Assembly (NCBI GenBank): GCA_900299055.1
Contig: OMII01000026.1
Location: 1-32,689, forward strand
DNA from: Pseudomonadota bacterium
GTDB taxonomy: Bacteria; Bdellovibrionota_C; UBA2361; OMII01
Length of the DNA stretch: 32,689 nt
Direction of reading: 5' to 3'
Position numbers and translations under genes: made by a program. The notes under the pieces were generated by a model. It ran no database searches. It had not been told where the DNA came from and worked only from the letters and a program-made list of their open reading frames with translations. Below are positions 15,616-24,634 of the stretch, piece after piece (positions within the stretch are counted from its first letter, which is position 1; each line of letters opens with the position of its first letter).

Positions 15616-16777
15616 ACGACGCCTCTACTTTTGACAGGTAGTCCCCCAGAACTTCAGCAATATCGTCGCTTGTTATGCCTGGCGCGTCCCACGTCTTACT
15701 AAAATCGAGCAACTGATCACGTAACAGTCCGCGGCCCGGCTGTGCGACCGCCTTCACATCACCGTAGGTCTGTACGAAAGCCACCTCCAATGTGAGATGC
15801 AAAGCTTTCGCGCGAAGTGCGCGCAATGCCTTATGATCAAGGTTTTTATAAGTCTCACGAGTAATGTTGCCAATGTGCAGCCGAGCAATTTTACCCTCAA
15901 GTCCTCCTGGAACCCCCGCCACAACTTCCTCTATTCGTTCCATTAGGGTCTCAGGCGTCAAATCGAGCGCATCGATTGGGTCCAGCACGACTACTTCACG
16001 AGGAGATGTGAGCGGATGGAAGGTACGCTTCCCTGTTGGAAGATTCACCTCTAAAAAACCTTTTAATTCTTTTCCCTCAGCCCAGATATTCGCTGACGTG
16101 TGCTCAAGCGATCCTGAGTAGAATGCATTCAAACCAACAATCTTATGAATATGCACGTGCCCAAGAGCAATATAGTCCCACTCGTGTGGTTGAAGAGCTT
16201 TCAGCTCTACCTCTGCGCCACCAAAATCACTTATCCACCGCTCATTAACCTGCGCGTGGGCGACCAAGATGTTGTGTGGGAATCGATCATCGGCGCGTAG
16301 CGAGTACTGAGAGAGATTCTCCATCGCTGAATGCGGGAGACACGTTACCGCCAACCCTTTCTCGGGAAATGTAAAAACCTCCATGCCCGTATCCGCGACG
16401 AACACACCATCGATCTCACATAGAAGCTGTAACACTGAGCCGGTGTCGACCCGCTTTGGTGCCTCGTGGTTACCTCCAACGATAATAATTGGCGAGCCAA
16501 GCTCGCGCGATAATTTTCGCAACTGCCGAAAACAGAATGTGACGATGGCGTTCGAGGGGCGGACCGCGTGAAACAGGTCACCCGCGATAATCACAACATC
16601 TGGCTTGCAGGAGATGACTCGCTGCACAGCCTCCTGAAATGCCAAATTTACATCCACCTCACGCTGATTGAGTCCCGACTTAGCGATCCGATTGTATCGG
16701 CGATATCCGAGGTGAACATCAGAGAGATGACACACCCGCAGTGATGGTTTTTTTGAAGACTTGTCGGCGGCTACCAT
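15602..16777 (-). CDS. sbcD: SbcD/Mre11-type DNA exonuclease
   Basis: The 391-residue calcineurin-fold nuclease has the five metal-binding motifs of the Mre11/SbcD family: LSDVHLG (Asp20, His22), IAGDLFH (Asp67), VGGNHEAPK (Asn103, His104), VAHAQ (His174) and LGHVHIHK. These bind two Mn2+ ions and cut DNA ends in an ATP-controlled way with SbcC. The C-terminal 80 residues probably form the SbcC-binding and capping region. The ATG at 16777 is followed by about ten basic, hydrophilic residues before the conserved core; no strong ribosome-binding site is visible. It is the first gene of the long minus-strand run. Confidence 0.94.
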   Translation of the reverse strand: MVAADKSSKKPSLRVCHLSDVHLGYRRYNRIAKSGLNQREVDVNLAFQEAVQRVISCKPDVVIIAGDLFHAVRPSNAIVTFCFRQLRKLSRELGSPIIIVGGNHEAPKRVDTGSVLQLLCEIDGVFVADTGMEVFTFPEKGLAVTCLPHSAMENLSQYSLRADDRFPHNILVAHAQVNERWISDFGGAEVELKALQPHEWDYIALGHVHIHKIVGLNAFYSGSLEHTSANIWAEGKELKGFLEVNLPTGKRTFHPLTSPREVVVLDPIDALDLTPETLMERIEEVVAGVPGGLEGKIARLHIGNITRETYKNLDHKALRALRAKALHLTLEVAFVQTYGDVKAVAQPGRGLLRDQLLDFSKTWDAPGITSDDIAEVLGDYLSKVEASYEAS

Positions 16778-16855
16778 ACCCGCCTACGGTACTAGAGCGG
16801 AGACAATAGTTCAATTCAATTACCGGTATCTATCTCCTTGTAACAACGGCCCGTC

Positions 16856-16898
16856 AGCCCCGCAAAGAAGCCCTCAATCGAGCATCTTTGACGGGGCT
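16856..16898 (-). terminator. inverted repeat downstream of the lyase-like gene, terminator-like
   Basis: AGCCCCGCAAAGA (16856-16868) pairs with TCTTTGACGGGGCT (16885-16898) with a single bulged base and a 16-nt loop. It sits between the stop of the lyase-like gene and the start of sbcD. There is no T-run on the minus-strand exit side, so it is either an atypical terminator or a transcript-end stabilising stem. Confidence 0.4.
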
Positions 16899-16922
16899 TA
16901 CCCAGGCCTACTCGAGCGACGC

Positions 16923-19880
16923 TTACTGCTCAAACAAGCGCAGCGCCACGTCGAGCTCCTCCTGTGAGATCGGATCCGTGTTAATAGTTACCGATCGTCG
17001 ATTCTGTGCGTACGTCGGCCATGTTCCAACCACATCGCGCAGCCGTAACGACTTACTCTGAACGCCTGCAATTATACGGAGGTCGTCTTGGTTTCGATCC
17101 CACGGTCTCGTACCAGCTCGAGCAAACACGGACGATTGAGTGTCTTTGCTCAAAATCGGTGCAGGCCCAGACCAAATCCGGGTCGCGGCTCGATACGATG
17201 AGCTTAGATTAGTCAGATACGGAGCGATATTGTCGTTAAGATAGACCCGCGAACCGGTCGGAGTATTCTCTGAGTAGATCGCGTAAGCCGTACTGAGACC
17301 CTGGGGGCCTGGCAGGTATACGTTACCGATAACGTCCAGCTGGGTCGCAATATCCATATTATCTAGATCCGACAGGTTAGTAGTATTCCACGACGAAGTT
17401 CCTCCCCACCCATAGACTACGTTATTTATCATCTCGCCCGTCGTGTTGTACTTCCAGCGGATATTTCGGTCGTTGTTGGCCGCGATTAAATTGCCGTGAA
17501 ATATGAGATCCTCTGCTGTTTCACCAACGAGAACTCCATTCCCACGTGCTCCCAGCGGGTGGATTGAGTGCCAAAGCGATTCCGCGACTATACAGTCTCT
17601 CATGACGACTCGGTCGACAGCACCAACGAGCGTGACGTTTGAATCGACCCCCCATGAAAGCGACAGATTTTTCAGCAGGATATCATCTGCCACCCCACTT
17701 GATACCGTGATCGCTCTGCGCTGCGACGGAGCGGTACCGAGGACTCCATCCCCTGGGCGAATGGCGAGGTGCTCTATTCGCACGCGGCTCGTCTGGATTG
17801 TGAAACCACCGTTGGTGATCATCACTCCAGGAGATGGCGCTGTTTGACCCACGACAATCAAATCTGGCTCATTCACGACCAGATCCGAGGACAATGCGAT
17901 CCGGCCTGAAACCTCAAACACACAAACTCGTGGTACCGGCTGTTGAACGCAGTCTCGCAGTGACCCCTCACCGCTATCTGCGAGAGAAGTAACTTTAATC
18001 ACGCTGTAACGTGTCGTTGTACTCGGGGTCCCAGTAGTCACAGCAGTAGGTGTCGCCGTACTCGTATACGTTGGTGGCACCGGGGTCCATGTCGCCGTAA
18101 ATGTGGATGTTGCCGTCATAGTTGGTGTCACTGTGTATGTCGGCGTTGCCGTATGGGTAGCCGTGAATGTTGGAGTAGAGGTCCTTGTGTACGTATTTGT
18201 AGGAGTCGCGGTGGACGTCGGTGTCGCCGTGCTCGTAAAGGTACGTGTCGGAGTCGCGGTAAATGTCGCAGTCGGGGGGAGTGGCGTAAATGTCGGGGTT
18301 GCCGTCCTGGTTGGGCTGCTCGTAGGAGTGGGTGTGTTTGGCACAGCCGTAGGTGTTGGCGTACCGGTTCCTGCACCTGTGTCGCTCGTAAAACTGAAGA
18401 TATAATTCTCTAGATTCGTGTAGCCATTACTCGCGATCGCCATCGGATTAGCTGGAGCCGTAAAGGTGCGCGTGTTGGTTGGGATGACCGACCAGGCGTT
18501 AATCGGACTGCTGGAGTTCTTGGTAGAGCCGTCTATCAATATAGTGCCGGGAACCGGGCAGAAGCCGCTGCCTCCCGTGTTCGTAACGCAACACGTCGCT
18601 GTCGTCGTACAATCCTTGTGCTTGCCTGTGTTCCCCAGGGTCTCATTAAGAATACGAGTGTCATGAGGGTAGCGATTCCACGGCCGTGCTCCCACTCCTG
18701 GCGCTAATGATGAGAGAAGCTGAGCTGGAGAGACGATTTCATTGGCGGCGTTCGATAGCGGAAACGCTGCGCTTGTCGCTTGCATTGAGCTCGGCAAACC
18801 CTTGCCATTGGCGTTAGCAATGAGCCATTCACTGCCCGAATCTGTGGGGCGCGTGTTAGAGCTTATATTGTGACTAACAAAAACTTTTGAGGCTGTTGGA
18901 GTTAAACTACTAAAGAAAAACACTGGAGAGCTAGTATCTGCTGTAGTTGGACCACGCTGATACACATTATTCATGAAATTGATCCGATTTCCCACTCCGC
19001 CAGAGCTGTAATCCATATTCCACTGGTTGTATCCATTGGTGCTTGTGTTGGCGAAGTTGTAGACGTAATTATTGATGAACTCGACATCTGAATTGCTCTT
19101 CATCCGGATGTGTCGTCCATTTGAGTTTGCAATGAGATTGCGATAGTACGTCATGTTCTTGGTATTTGACCCAAGAAGGGAAAACATCGAGTGTTTACCC
19201 TCGGTATCTCCGTGATTTGAGTTGTTAAGCCCCTCGGCAACCAGCGAATTAGAAATAGTGAAATTTTTTATAGGAGTCGTCCCATCTGCGGTGCTGTTCA
19301 CCCCGGTATATGTTGAGATCGATTCATCCATTCCCCATGTAACGGAGACGTGATCAAGCACGACTCGCTCTACCGGGTCTGATGATGAGATTCCCCACAC
19401 GCCAAATCCATCACGATCACTTGCACTGACTCCCGTCCCCCCATCTGTCGGCAAGTTTCTATCGCCTGGACGAGATGCGATATGCTGAATCAGGACATCA
19501 TCAGCCTGCACGACAATAGACCCATCTCGAACTTGAACTCCTGGATATGGCGCGGTCTGACCAAAAACTGAAAGATTAGGCGTCTTAACGGTAATACGTG
19601 AGGCGAGATTAATGTAGCCAGCAACCTCAAAAACGCAGGTTCGCGGACCAGTCGCCGTCATGCAGGCTCGAAGCGATCCCGTTCCCGTATCATTAAGATT
19701 GGTTACTTTGATAATTTGCGTTTGTGGCGGATTAGTTCCTCGCCCCGAACCGGCGACGGTTGTGGTACCAAAACCAACGGCTCCGGGAAATACGGGGAGC
19801 GCTGCTGTTTGAGCGTGAGCATTGATACTTACTCCAAGTACGAAAATTGGAATAGTTCGAAGAACAGATCGAAAAACCAT
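16923..19880 (-). CDS. secreted double beta-helix protein, pectate/polysaccharide lyase-like, with Thr/Pro-rich linker
   Basis: A 985-residue exported protein. Residues 1-23 form a signal peptide ending AHA. Two homologous right-handed beta-helix modules follow, about 28-495 and 630-960, separated by a linker of about 125 residues rich in Thr and Pro (TPTSTATPT-like). Matching stretches are [17 protein letters not shown] with [13 protein letters not shown] in the first module, and [17 protein letters not shown] with [13 protein letters not shown] in the second. Both begin with a VTxLxDxGxGSLRxC motif and contain N-x-G/N-x-R-rich turns ([19 protein letters not shown]), as in family 1-type pectate lyases. 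Cleavage of a plant- or algal-type polysaccharide outside the cell is likely, but a catalytic Arg/Asp set was not proved. The ATG at 19880 has AGAGG 7 nt upstream; a longer frame to 19943 would bury the signal peptide. Confidence 0.85.
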   Translation of the reverse strand: MVFRSVLRTIPIFVLGVSINAHAQTAALPVFPGAVGFGTTTVAGSGRGTNPPQTQIIKVTNLNDTGTGSLRACMTATGPRTCVFEVAGYINLASRITVKTPNLSVFGQTAPYPGVQVRDGSIVVQADDVLIQHIASRPGDRNLPTDGGTGVSASDRDGFGVWGISSSDPVERVVLDHVSVTWGMDESISTYTGVNSTADGTTPIKNFTISNSLVAEGLNNSNHGDTEGKHSMFSLLGSNTKNMTYYRNLIANSNGRHIRMKSNSDVEFINNYVYNFANTSTNGYNQWNMDYSSGGVGNRINFMNNVYQRGPTTADTSSPVFFFSSLTPTASKVFVSHNISSNTRPTDSGSEWLIANANGKGLPSSMQATSAAFPLSNAANEIVSPAQLLSSLAPGVGARPWNRYPHDTRILNETLGNTGKHKDCTTTATCCVTNTGGSGFCPVPGTILIDGSTKNSSSPINAWSVIPTNTRTFTAPANPMAIASNGYTNLENYIFSFTSDTGAGTGTPTPTAVPNTPTPTSSPTRTATPTFTPLPPTATFTATPTRTFTSTATPTSTATPTNTYTRTSTPTFTATHTATPTYTVTPTMTATSTFTATWTPVPPTYTSTATPTAVTTGTPSTTTRYSVIKVTSLADSGEGSLRDCVQQPVPRVCVFEVSGRIALSSDLVVNEPDLIVVGQTAPSPGVMITNGGFTIQTSRVRIEHLAIRPGDGVLGTAPSQRRAITVSSGVADDILLKNLSLSWGVDSNVTLVGAVDRVVMRDCIVAESLWHSIHPLGARGNGVLVGETAEDLIFHGNLIAANNDRNIRWKYNTTGEMINNVVYGWGGTSSWNTTNLSDLDNMDIATQLDVIGNVYLPGPQGLSTAYAIYSENTPTGSRVYLNDNIAPYLTNLSSSYRAATRIWSGPAPILSKDTQSSVFARAGTRPWDRNQDDLRIIAGVQSKSLRLRDVVGTWPTYAQNRRSVTINTDPISQEELDVALRLFEQ
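18020..18375 (-). repeat. degenerate tandem repeat encoding the Thr/Pro linker of the lyase-like protein
   Basis: On the plus strand the region reads as repeated GTxGGxGTx words of 6-12 bp; on the coding strand it encodes TPTxTxTPT-type units. The repeats are imperfect, with synonymous variation. This is a flexible, probably extended spacer between the two beta-helix modules. Long open frames on the opposite strand here are by-products of the repeat composition. Confidence 0.75.
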
Positions 19881-20163
19881 AAAAAACCTCTTCTTAAAAC
19901 ACCCTCGGGCGATCCCGCGGGCACAGCACCTATATGCTCCCACGGTAACGATCAGACGACAGAAGAGCCAGAGAATGCTGCAGAAAAACCGCCATGATTT
20001 CGATCATTTCTCAGTGCTCAAACCGAGCGATTCCCTACTCGCAGTCATGCTGATGCTTTATCTCTCGTAGAGTTCGCTTGCCTCATTTCAAACCTACGAT
20101 TGATTGTGGTAGATACGCACCAAGCTCAACATCATCAAGCTAGATAGCGGCTTGGTCCACGCA
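19881..20163. other. divergent intergenic region
   Basis: This spacer lies between the left-going lyase-like gene and the right-going methyltransferase gene. It contains the lyase ribosome-binding site next to 19880 and an 8-bp palindrome CCCGCGGG. No convincing promoter elements or ORF with a ribosome-binding site were recognised. Confidence 0.4.
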
Positions 20164-20706
20164 ATGAAAACGATTGTTAACACCGAAGAAGATTTTCAGA
20201 TTACTGCCGGTACCAAACTTGGCTACGTGTCGATCACAGGCTCTCGAGCTGGTATCACAGCAATTAACTTTGTTGATGCTACCGATGCCAATTGCACTGG
20301 GCTACCACGCGACATCAAGACGCAAGCCCTCGTGCGAGAGGCTCTGCAGTCAATTAATAATCCACACCGAGGTATCCTCGTGCCTCTGCAATGTAGCGGG
20401 ACGTCTCTACAGCAAGCGGTATGGCGCCATCTACAATCGATACCTGTTGGCTCAACGATGACATACGCAGAAATTGCACGTGCGATAGGCGCTCCTCGTG
20501 CCTATCGAGCTGTCGCTAACGCCTGCGGAGCAAATAAAGTAGCTATCCTTGTGCCGTGTCACCGGGCGATCCGATCAGATGGCTCATATGGTGGGTACCG
20601 TTGGGGTATCGATAAAAAGAGGGAGATCCTTGCTTGGGAGAAGCGTGCCCTACCTAGTGGTGCAGCTCCTGAGTATCTTGCCTGCAACACGGAAGATCCA
20701 CGATAA
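20164..20706 (+). CDS. ogt: methylated-DNA--protein-cysteine S-methyltransferase
   Basis: The 180-residue protein removes O6-alkyl groups from guanine by transferring them to its own cysteine, a suicide repair reaction. The C-terminal domain is typical: YAEIARAIGAPRAYRAVANA (helix-turn-helix with the Arg finger), then ILVPCHRAIRSDGSYGGYRW with the acceptor Cys132. The N-terminal ribonuclease-like half is poorly conserved, as usual. No AraC or phosphotriester domain is fused, so it is an Ogt-like or stand-alone Ada C-terminal protein. The ATG at 20164 is taken; a TTG 12 nt upstream (20152) is in frame but no better supported. Its last 53 nt overlap the 3' end of the convergent kinase-like gene. 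Confidence 0.93.
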   Translation: MKTIVNTEEDFQITAGTKLGYVSITGSRAGITAINFVDATDANCTGLPRDIKTQALVREALQSINNPHRGILVPLQCSGTSLQQAVWRHLQSIPVGSTMTYAEIARAIGAPRAYRAVANACGANKVAILVPCHRAIRSDGSYGGYRWGIDKKREILAWEKRALPSGAAPEYLACNTEDPR

Positions 20707-22165
20707 CTTTTGTACCGTGCCCCGGCTCACTCTCGATCCAGAACACCCCCCCGTGCGACTGCACTAAACTACGCGCGCTCCAGATACCAAGGCCTTTTCC
20801 TGCTTGCTCAGGATCGTGATCGTGATGTTCGTCTGTTTTTGTAGAGTAAAACGGCTCTCCTATATGCTCGAGGGTCTGTGCATCTATTCCCTCACCGCTA
20901 TCCTCGATGACAATCCGGATGGTACCACGGCTTGGCTCGGCGGAAGCACTAACATGAATCTCGCCGGTTGCGTGGATCGCGTCTATTGCATTACCAAGAA
21001 TATTGCCCACTATCCCTGAGATTGTTCGAAGAGACATCGGCACCATCGGCAGATTCTCCGCGATATGCATGACGAAGGTAATTCTATCACCAAGTTGCAA
21101 ATGCGCCGCCTGCACGAGCACTGCTAGCACCCTGCCAACATCCTCTTTGTCTGGGCGGGTCTGCTTCCCAGATGAACACGCTCGCATCGTTTTCTCTGCG
21201 AGCTTTCGACCACAGGCGACACTCTCTTCAATTTTGTTCAAACAATTCTGGGTTAGTCCTTCGTTGTGATGAGCTCGTTTCAAGACCTGAGATGCCTCCT
21301 CAATGTTCGAGAAGAGGCTATCGATCTGCCCATTTAGACCCTGCACAAAGCGGGAAATCGAGCCTAGCTGCTCTTCAGCACGCACTTTATATTCAAGATG
21401 TCGCAGCTCAGTTACATCATTGAATCCCCACATTCTCAGTCGCTCACCTTCCCCAACGATTACGGGGCATGAGCGCACGACCATATGCTTGTCATACGGC
21501 GACCCCCAGTGAAATTCTTGTTCAAAAATACCCTCTTCACCGTGGTGCTGACGCAGAAGCTCCAACGCCCCGATAACTTCTTTGGGAAACATTAGCGAAA
21601 ATAAGTCCGTTACAAACCCCGGATTCTTACCAGCACACAATCCACTCACGACATCATTACGGTAGATGATGTGTCCTTCACTATCGGTAACCACGAGCCC
21701 CTCTGATGTCATATTGCCCAGGACCCGCTGTACCGCGAGGACATGATTCAGACGTTCCTGTTGCTCGACTATCTGGCGACGCGTTTGTCCGATCTGAATC
21801 TGTGTGTATACCCGCGCCATGAAGACAGTGCTCTCAACGGGCTTTGTCACATAATCATTCGCTCCCATTGTGAGGCAACGTACAATAGTACTCGAGCGAG
21901 CGTCAGCCGAGGTGATGATTATCGGCATAATCGCAGCCGAGTATCGCTCTCTTATCTGTGCAATCAATGCGAAGCCATCAACCCCTGACATATACGGGTC
22001 AAGGATAATCAGAGCCGGGAAATCTCTATCAGCATAATCCAAACACTGAACTGGCGAGGAAGCTTGCAACACGGCGTAGCCTGCGCCTGACAACTCCGCA
22101 GCCAAGCTACTTCGACTATCTGCGCAGCTATCAACAACGAGAATCGCTTGCGTCTTCTTGGTCAT
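20654..22165 (-). CDS. receiver-PAS-histidine kinase-like ATPase lacking the phosphoacceptor histidine
   Basis: A 503-residue soluble protein. Receiver domain 1-120 has ILVVDS, Asp56 in IILDPYM, a Ser/Thr in IITSAD and Lys108 in YVTKP. A PAS-like domain follows (about 150-255, VVTDSEGHIIYRN). A dimerisation helix and a GHKL ATPase domain come next: N-box GNILGNAIDAI, DSGEGI (422-427) and GKGLGIWSA (456-464), all well conserved. Where NtrB-type kinases have a GxAHDFNN box, this protein reads SRFVQGLNGQ, so Gln275 stands in place of the His. It may bind ATP yet be unable to autophosphorylate, acting as an allosteric partner, a phosphatase, or through another residue. The ATP lid has a DEHHDHD cluster. 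The ATG at 22165 fits the receiver start; an ATG at 22183 is possible and has G-rich upstream sequence. Confidence 0.85.
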   Translation of the reverse strand: MTKKTQAILVVDSCADSRSSLAAELSGAGYAVLQASSPVQCLDYADRDFPALIILDPYMSGVDGFALIAQIRERYSAAIMPIIITSADARSSTIVRCLTMGANDYVTKPVESTVFMARVYTQIQIGQTRRQIVEQQERLNHVLAVQRVLGNMTSEGLVVTDSEGHIIYRNDVVSGLCAGKNPGFVTDLFSLMFPKEVIGALELLRQHHGEEGIFEQEFHWGSPYDKHMVVRSCPVIVGEGERLRMWGFNDVTELRHLEYKVRAEEQLGSISRFVQGLNGQIDSLFSNIEEASQVLKRAHHNEGLTQNCLNKIEESVACGRKLAEKTMRACSSGKQTRPDKEDVGRVLAVLVQAAHLQLGDRITFVMHIAENLPMVPMSLRTISGIVGNILGNAIDAIHATGEIHVSASAEPSRGTIRIVIEDSGEGIDAQTLEHIGEPFYSTKTDEHHDHDPEQAGKGLGIWSARSLVQSHGGVFWIESEPGHGTKVIVDLPCCRQDTQELHH

Positions 22166-22183
22166 GCCACCGCCAACTACCAT

Positions 22184-22879
22184 GTGAACCCCCACTCCGA
22201 GGACCATTCCCTGGCCCTCAACCAAAACTCTGGTCTGAGGATTGCAATCGGCACTGGTTCACAAGGTCTTGATAAATGGACGCTGGTAACAATTTTCCCC
22301 GCGGAATCAACTACTTTGAGTAGAATATCAACCGACGCTAGCCCAGAAACCACGCAAAAGATGCGCGATACAGCGCACAAAATTGTTCACTCTCCAGGAT
22401 CCGGAGTAATCCTCTTGGGAATCCTTAAATCAGTCGAGCAGGAACTGCTTATGCGCGAGTTTGTCGGGGACCCCGAACAACAGGCAACTCCGTTGTGGTT
22501 TATCGCTGAGACAGAGAGAAACGTATTTCTGTGGCGCAGCGGAAAGAGCCTCGATGAGCGCTCAGAGTTCATATTTTGGGTCGATATCCCGGCCCTCATC
22601 TGTAAAAGACGGGCCCAGCTCGAGAGAAATAGAGGCTTTAATCCGTTCATACAGTCGAAGATCGGACCTCAAAGCCATGACGAACAGGCAACCCAAACCG
22701 AGAAACTCTACCTCGAGCGAATTGAGGACATGATAAGTACAATCTTCGTTCACGCTGAGGCCCTCAGCCACGCCAGTGAGAGTATACGCCTCGAGCTCGT
22801 GCCAAACTCCTCAAGGCGCGCGGCTGTCACACTCCCCGCTACTCCGCCTCAAGCCGGTCTGCCACGTAGTAAAGAGTAG
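22184..22879 (+). CDS. hypothetical protein
   Basis: This open frame of about 230 codons is divergent from the receiver/PAS protein and ends 108 nt before the second acyl-CoA dehydrogenase. No family is recognised. Its middle (PLWFIAETERNVFLWR) alternates charged and hydrophobic residues, and its C-terminal part has a helical, Glu-rich stretch (EKLYLERIEDMISTIFVHAE) followed by a disordered Pro/Ser tail. The protein looks soluble, with no signal peptide or TM helix. The start is uncertain: GTG 22184 is used here, while TTG 22148 would overlap the divergent gene; neither has a good ribosome-binding site. The frame length and lack of a competing ORF suggest it is real, but coding status is not certain. 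Confidence 0.5.
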   Translation: MNPHSEDHSLALNQNSGLRIAIGTGSQGLDKWTLVTIFPAESTTLSRISTDASPETTQKMRDTAHKIVHSPGSGVILLGILKSVEQELLMREFVGDPEQQATPLWFIAETERNVFLWRSGKSLDERSEFIFWVDIPALICKRRAQLERNRGFNPFIQSKIGPQSHDEQATQTEKLYLERIEDMISTIFVHAEALSHASESIRLELVPNSSRRAAVTLPATPPQAGLPRSKE

Positions 22880-22987
22880 CTGCGAACCCAGTATCCTCGC
22901 TGTATCCAGACAGATCGGAGGTGACAACTCAGCTTCATTGGCCCTACACTCTAGGAAACAAAAACTTTGATCCACACCCCTAAAATC

Positions 22988-24133
22988 ATGAGTGACATCG
23001 CAAACCAGCAACTAATTCTTGAGACAGTGGAGCGCGTGTGCGCGTCAGAATTCGGAAAATATCAGACCGATCAACACTACAACACCGTGCCACGAGCATT
23101 GTTTGATTCGCTAGCTGCGATAGGACTCGCCGGACTATCAGTCCCAGAGCAGTATGGAGGAATGGAGGCAAGCGCCTCGACAACCGCCTCGGTATTCGAA
23201 TCGATTTCACGATTCGACGTGAGTCCTGCCATTTTTGTGTCTGTACACGCGATGGTCTGCGGGCTCATCTCGCGCTTCGGAGACAGTGCTCAAAAGCAAG
23301 GAATTCTTCCCGACCTAGCCTCTGGTAAAACACTGGGAGCATTCGCGCTGACGGAGCCACAAGCTGGCTCAGACGCCCAAGCGATCAAGACTGAAGCCAC
23401 CATTTCTGATGGCGGCTTCACCCTAAAAGGCAATAAATGTTATATTACAAGTGCGGGGTTCGCAGACCTCTATCTTGTCTTTGCTCGCACAAGTGATTCG
23501 ACAGGCTCTGGGGTCTCAGCGTTCTTGGTACCAGCTTCCACAAAAGGTCTTTCGATCGGCAAACCCGAAAAGAAGATGGGTGCTGAGCTCTCTCCAATCG
23601 CCTCCCTGTTTTTTGAGGATGCTTTTGTGCCGCAAAGTTCTCTGCTTGGCCCCCTCCACCACGGCTTCAAAGTGGCACTCTCTGGTCTCGCGGGGGGCCG
23701 GGTCAATATCGCAGCCTGTGCTAACGGTATCGCCCGCAGCGCCCTTGATATCTCCATCGCGCATCTGGCTGAACGCTCCCAGTTCGGTAAACAGCTGCGT
23801 GAGTTTCAGGGCCTTCAATTCATGATAGCTGATATGTACCAGAAGCTTGAGGCAGCTCGCCTCCTGACGATCAAAGCTGCTAGCGACATCGACGCCCAGA
23901 AGAAGGGAGACCTGTCGGTCAATATCAAACTCTCATCATCGACAGCGAAATGCTTTGCCACAGATGCTGCGATGTCTATTACAACCGACGCGGTGCAGCT
24001 ATTGGGAGGTGCGGGGTACATGAGAGAGTACTCGGTAGAGCGACTCATGCGGGACGCAAAGATGCTACAAATCGTGGAAGGTGCAAATCAGGTCCAGCGT
24101 GTGATCATTGCTCGAGAGATTCTGAACGCGTAG
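22988..24133 (+). CDS. acyl-CoA dehydrogenase (second copy)
   Basis: A 381-residue flavoenzyme with all family landmarks: SVPEQYGGME, AFALTEPQAGSDA, CYITSAGFADLY, GRVNIAACANGIARS, QLLGGAGYMREYSVER, and IVEGANQVQR, in which Glu364 is the expected catalytic base. It is clearly diverged from the copy at 10982-12142 (IVEGAN versus IYEGTS; GAGYMREY versus GYGFVTDY), so it probably handles a different acyl chain. It stands outside the acyl-CoA cluster and has no metabolic neighbours. The ATG at 22988 is preferred over an in-frame TTG at 22967; neither has a good ribosome-binding site. It converges on the small membrane protein gene at 24153 with 19 nt between. Confidence 0.92.
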   Translation: MSDIANQQLILETVERVCASEFGKYQTDQHYNTVPRALFDSLAAIGLAGLSVPEQYGGMEASASTTASVFESISRFDVSPAIFVSVHAMVCGLISRFGDSAQKQGILPDLASGKTLGAFALTEPQAGSDAQAIKTEATISDGGFTLKGNKCYITSAGFADLYLVFARTSDSTGSGVSAFLVPASTKGLSIGKPEKKMGAELSPIASLFFEDAFVPQSSLLGPLHHGFKVALSGLAGGRVNIAACANGIARSALDISIAHLAERSQFGKQLREFQGLQFMIADMYQKLEAARLLTIKAASDIDAQKKGDLSVNIKLSSSTAKCFATDAAMSITTDAVQLLGGAGYMREYSVERLMRDAKMLQIVEGANQVQRVIIAREILNA

Positions 24134-24152
24134 AGCTCATTCTACCAGCGCA

Positions 24153-24488
24153 TTAGCGCGGGGCGTTCACTGGTCCGAACCTACGTCCATGCTCAACAGT
24201 TGAATAGCTAACCTCGCTTCTGATGAAATCACGCTGAACATCGAGCGCGGTCAATACCGGCTGCCTTGCATGAATAAGAAGCGCCAGGCCCAAGACGCTC
24301 ACGTATATGAACGCACTACCTCCAAGGACCCAACGCTGAAGTGTTGGGGTGAACTCGATCCCCTGGGAGGCCTCAGGGACTACTGTATCAATGACGAGGA
24401 GTCCTCGATGGAACCTGCGTCGATAGCACGTCTCACACAGCCGTTGATCGGTTCCCTCAGGGAGACCACACTGGTAGCAGCCACTCAT
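24153..24488 (-). CDS. small zinc-ribbon membrane protein
   Basis: The 111 residues begin with two CxxC pairs (Cys4/Cys7 and Cys18/Cys21), the layout of a zinc ribbon. A hydrophilic stretch follows, then one TM helix at about 53-72 (WVLGGSAFIYVSVLGLALLI), then about 38 polar residues. It is probably anchored with the zinc knuckle in the cytoplasm. No family or partner is recognised. The start is solid: AGGAGG lies 8 nt upstream of the ATG at 24488. It follows the FG-GAP protein gene with a 146-nt spacer and could share its transcript. Confidence 0.75.
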   Translation of the reverse strand: MSGCYQCGLPEGTDQRLCETCYRRRFHRGLLVIDTVVPEASQGIEFTPTLQRWVLGGSAFIYVSVLGLALLIHARQPVLTALDVQRDFIRSEVSYSTVEHGRRFGPVNAPR

Positions 24489-24634
24489 ACGCCGATCCTC
24501 CTAGCCGTGTATTCGGCAGTTTTACGGATAACTATGAGACTATTCACTCGAAACTTCCGAGAAGAGTCCCTCTCTCGAAACCTACCTCCTAGCCTATCAC
24601 TCTCTTTTTTTTACTTACTAGCAAAAAGTGAGGG

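Noticed and set aside
18103-18413. Plus-strand frames of Val/Gly repeats inside the lyase-like gene
   Set aside because: By-products of the TPT-encoding repeat; no ribosome-binding site and no domain.
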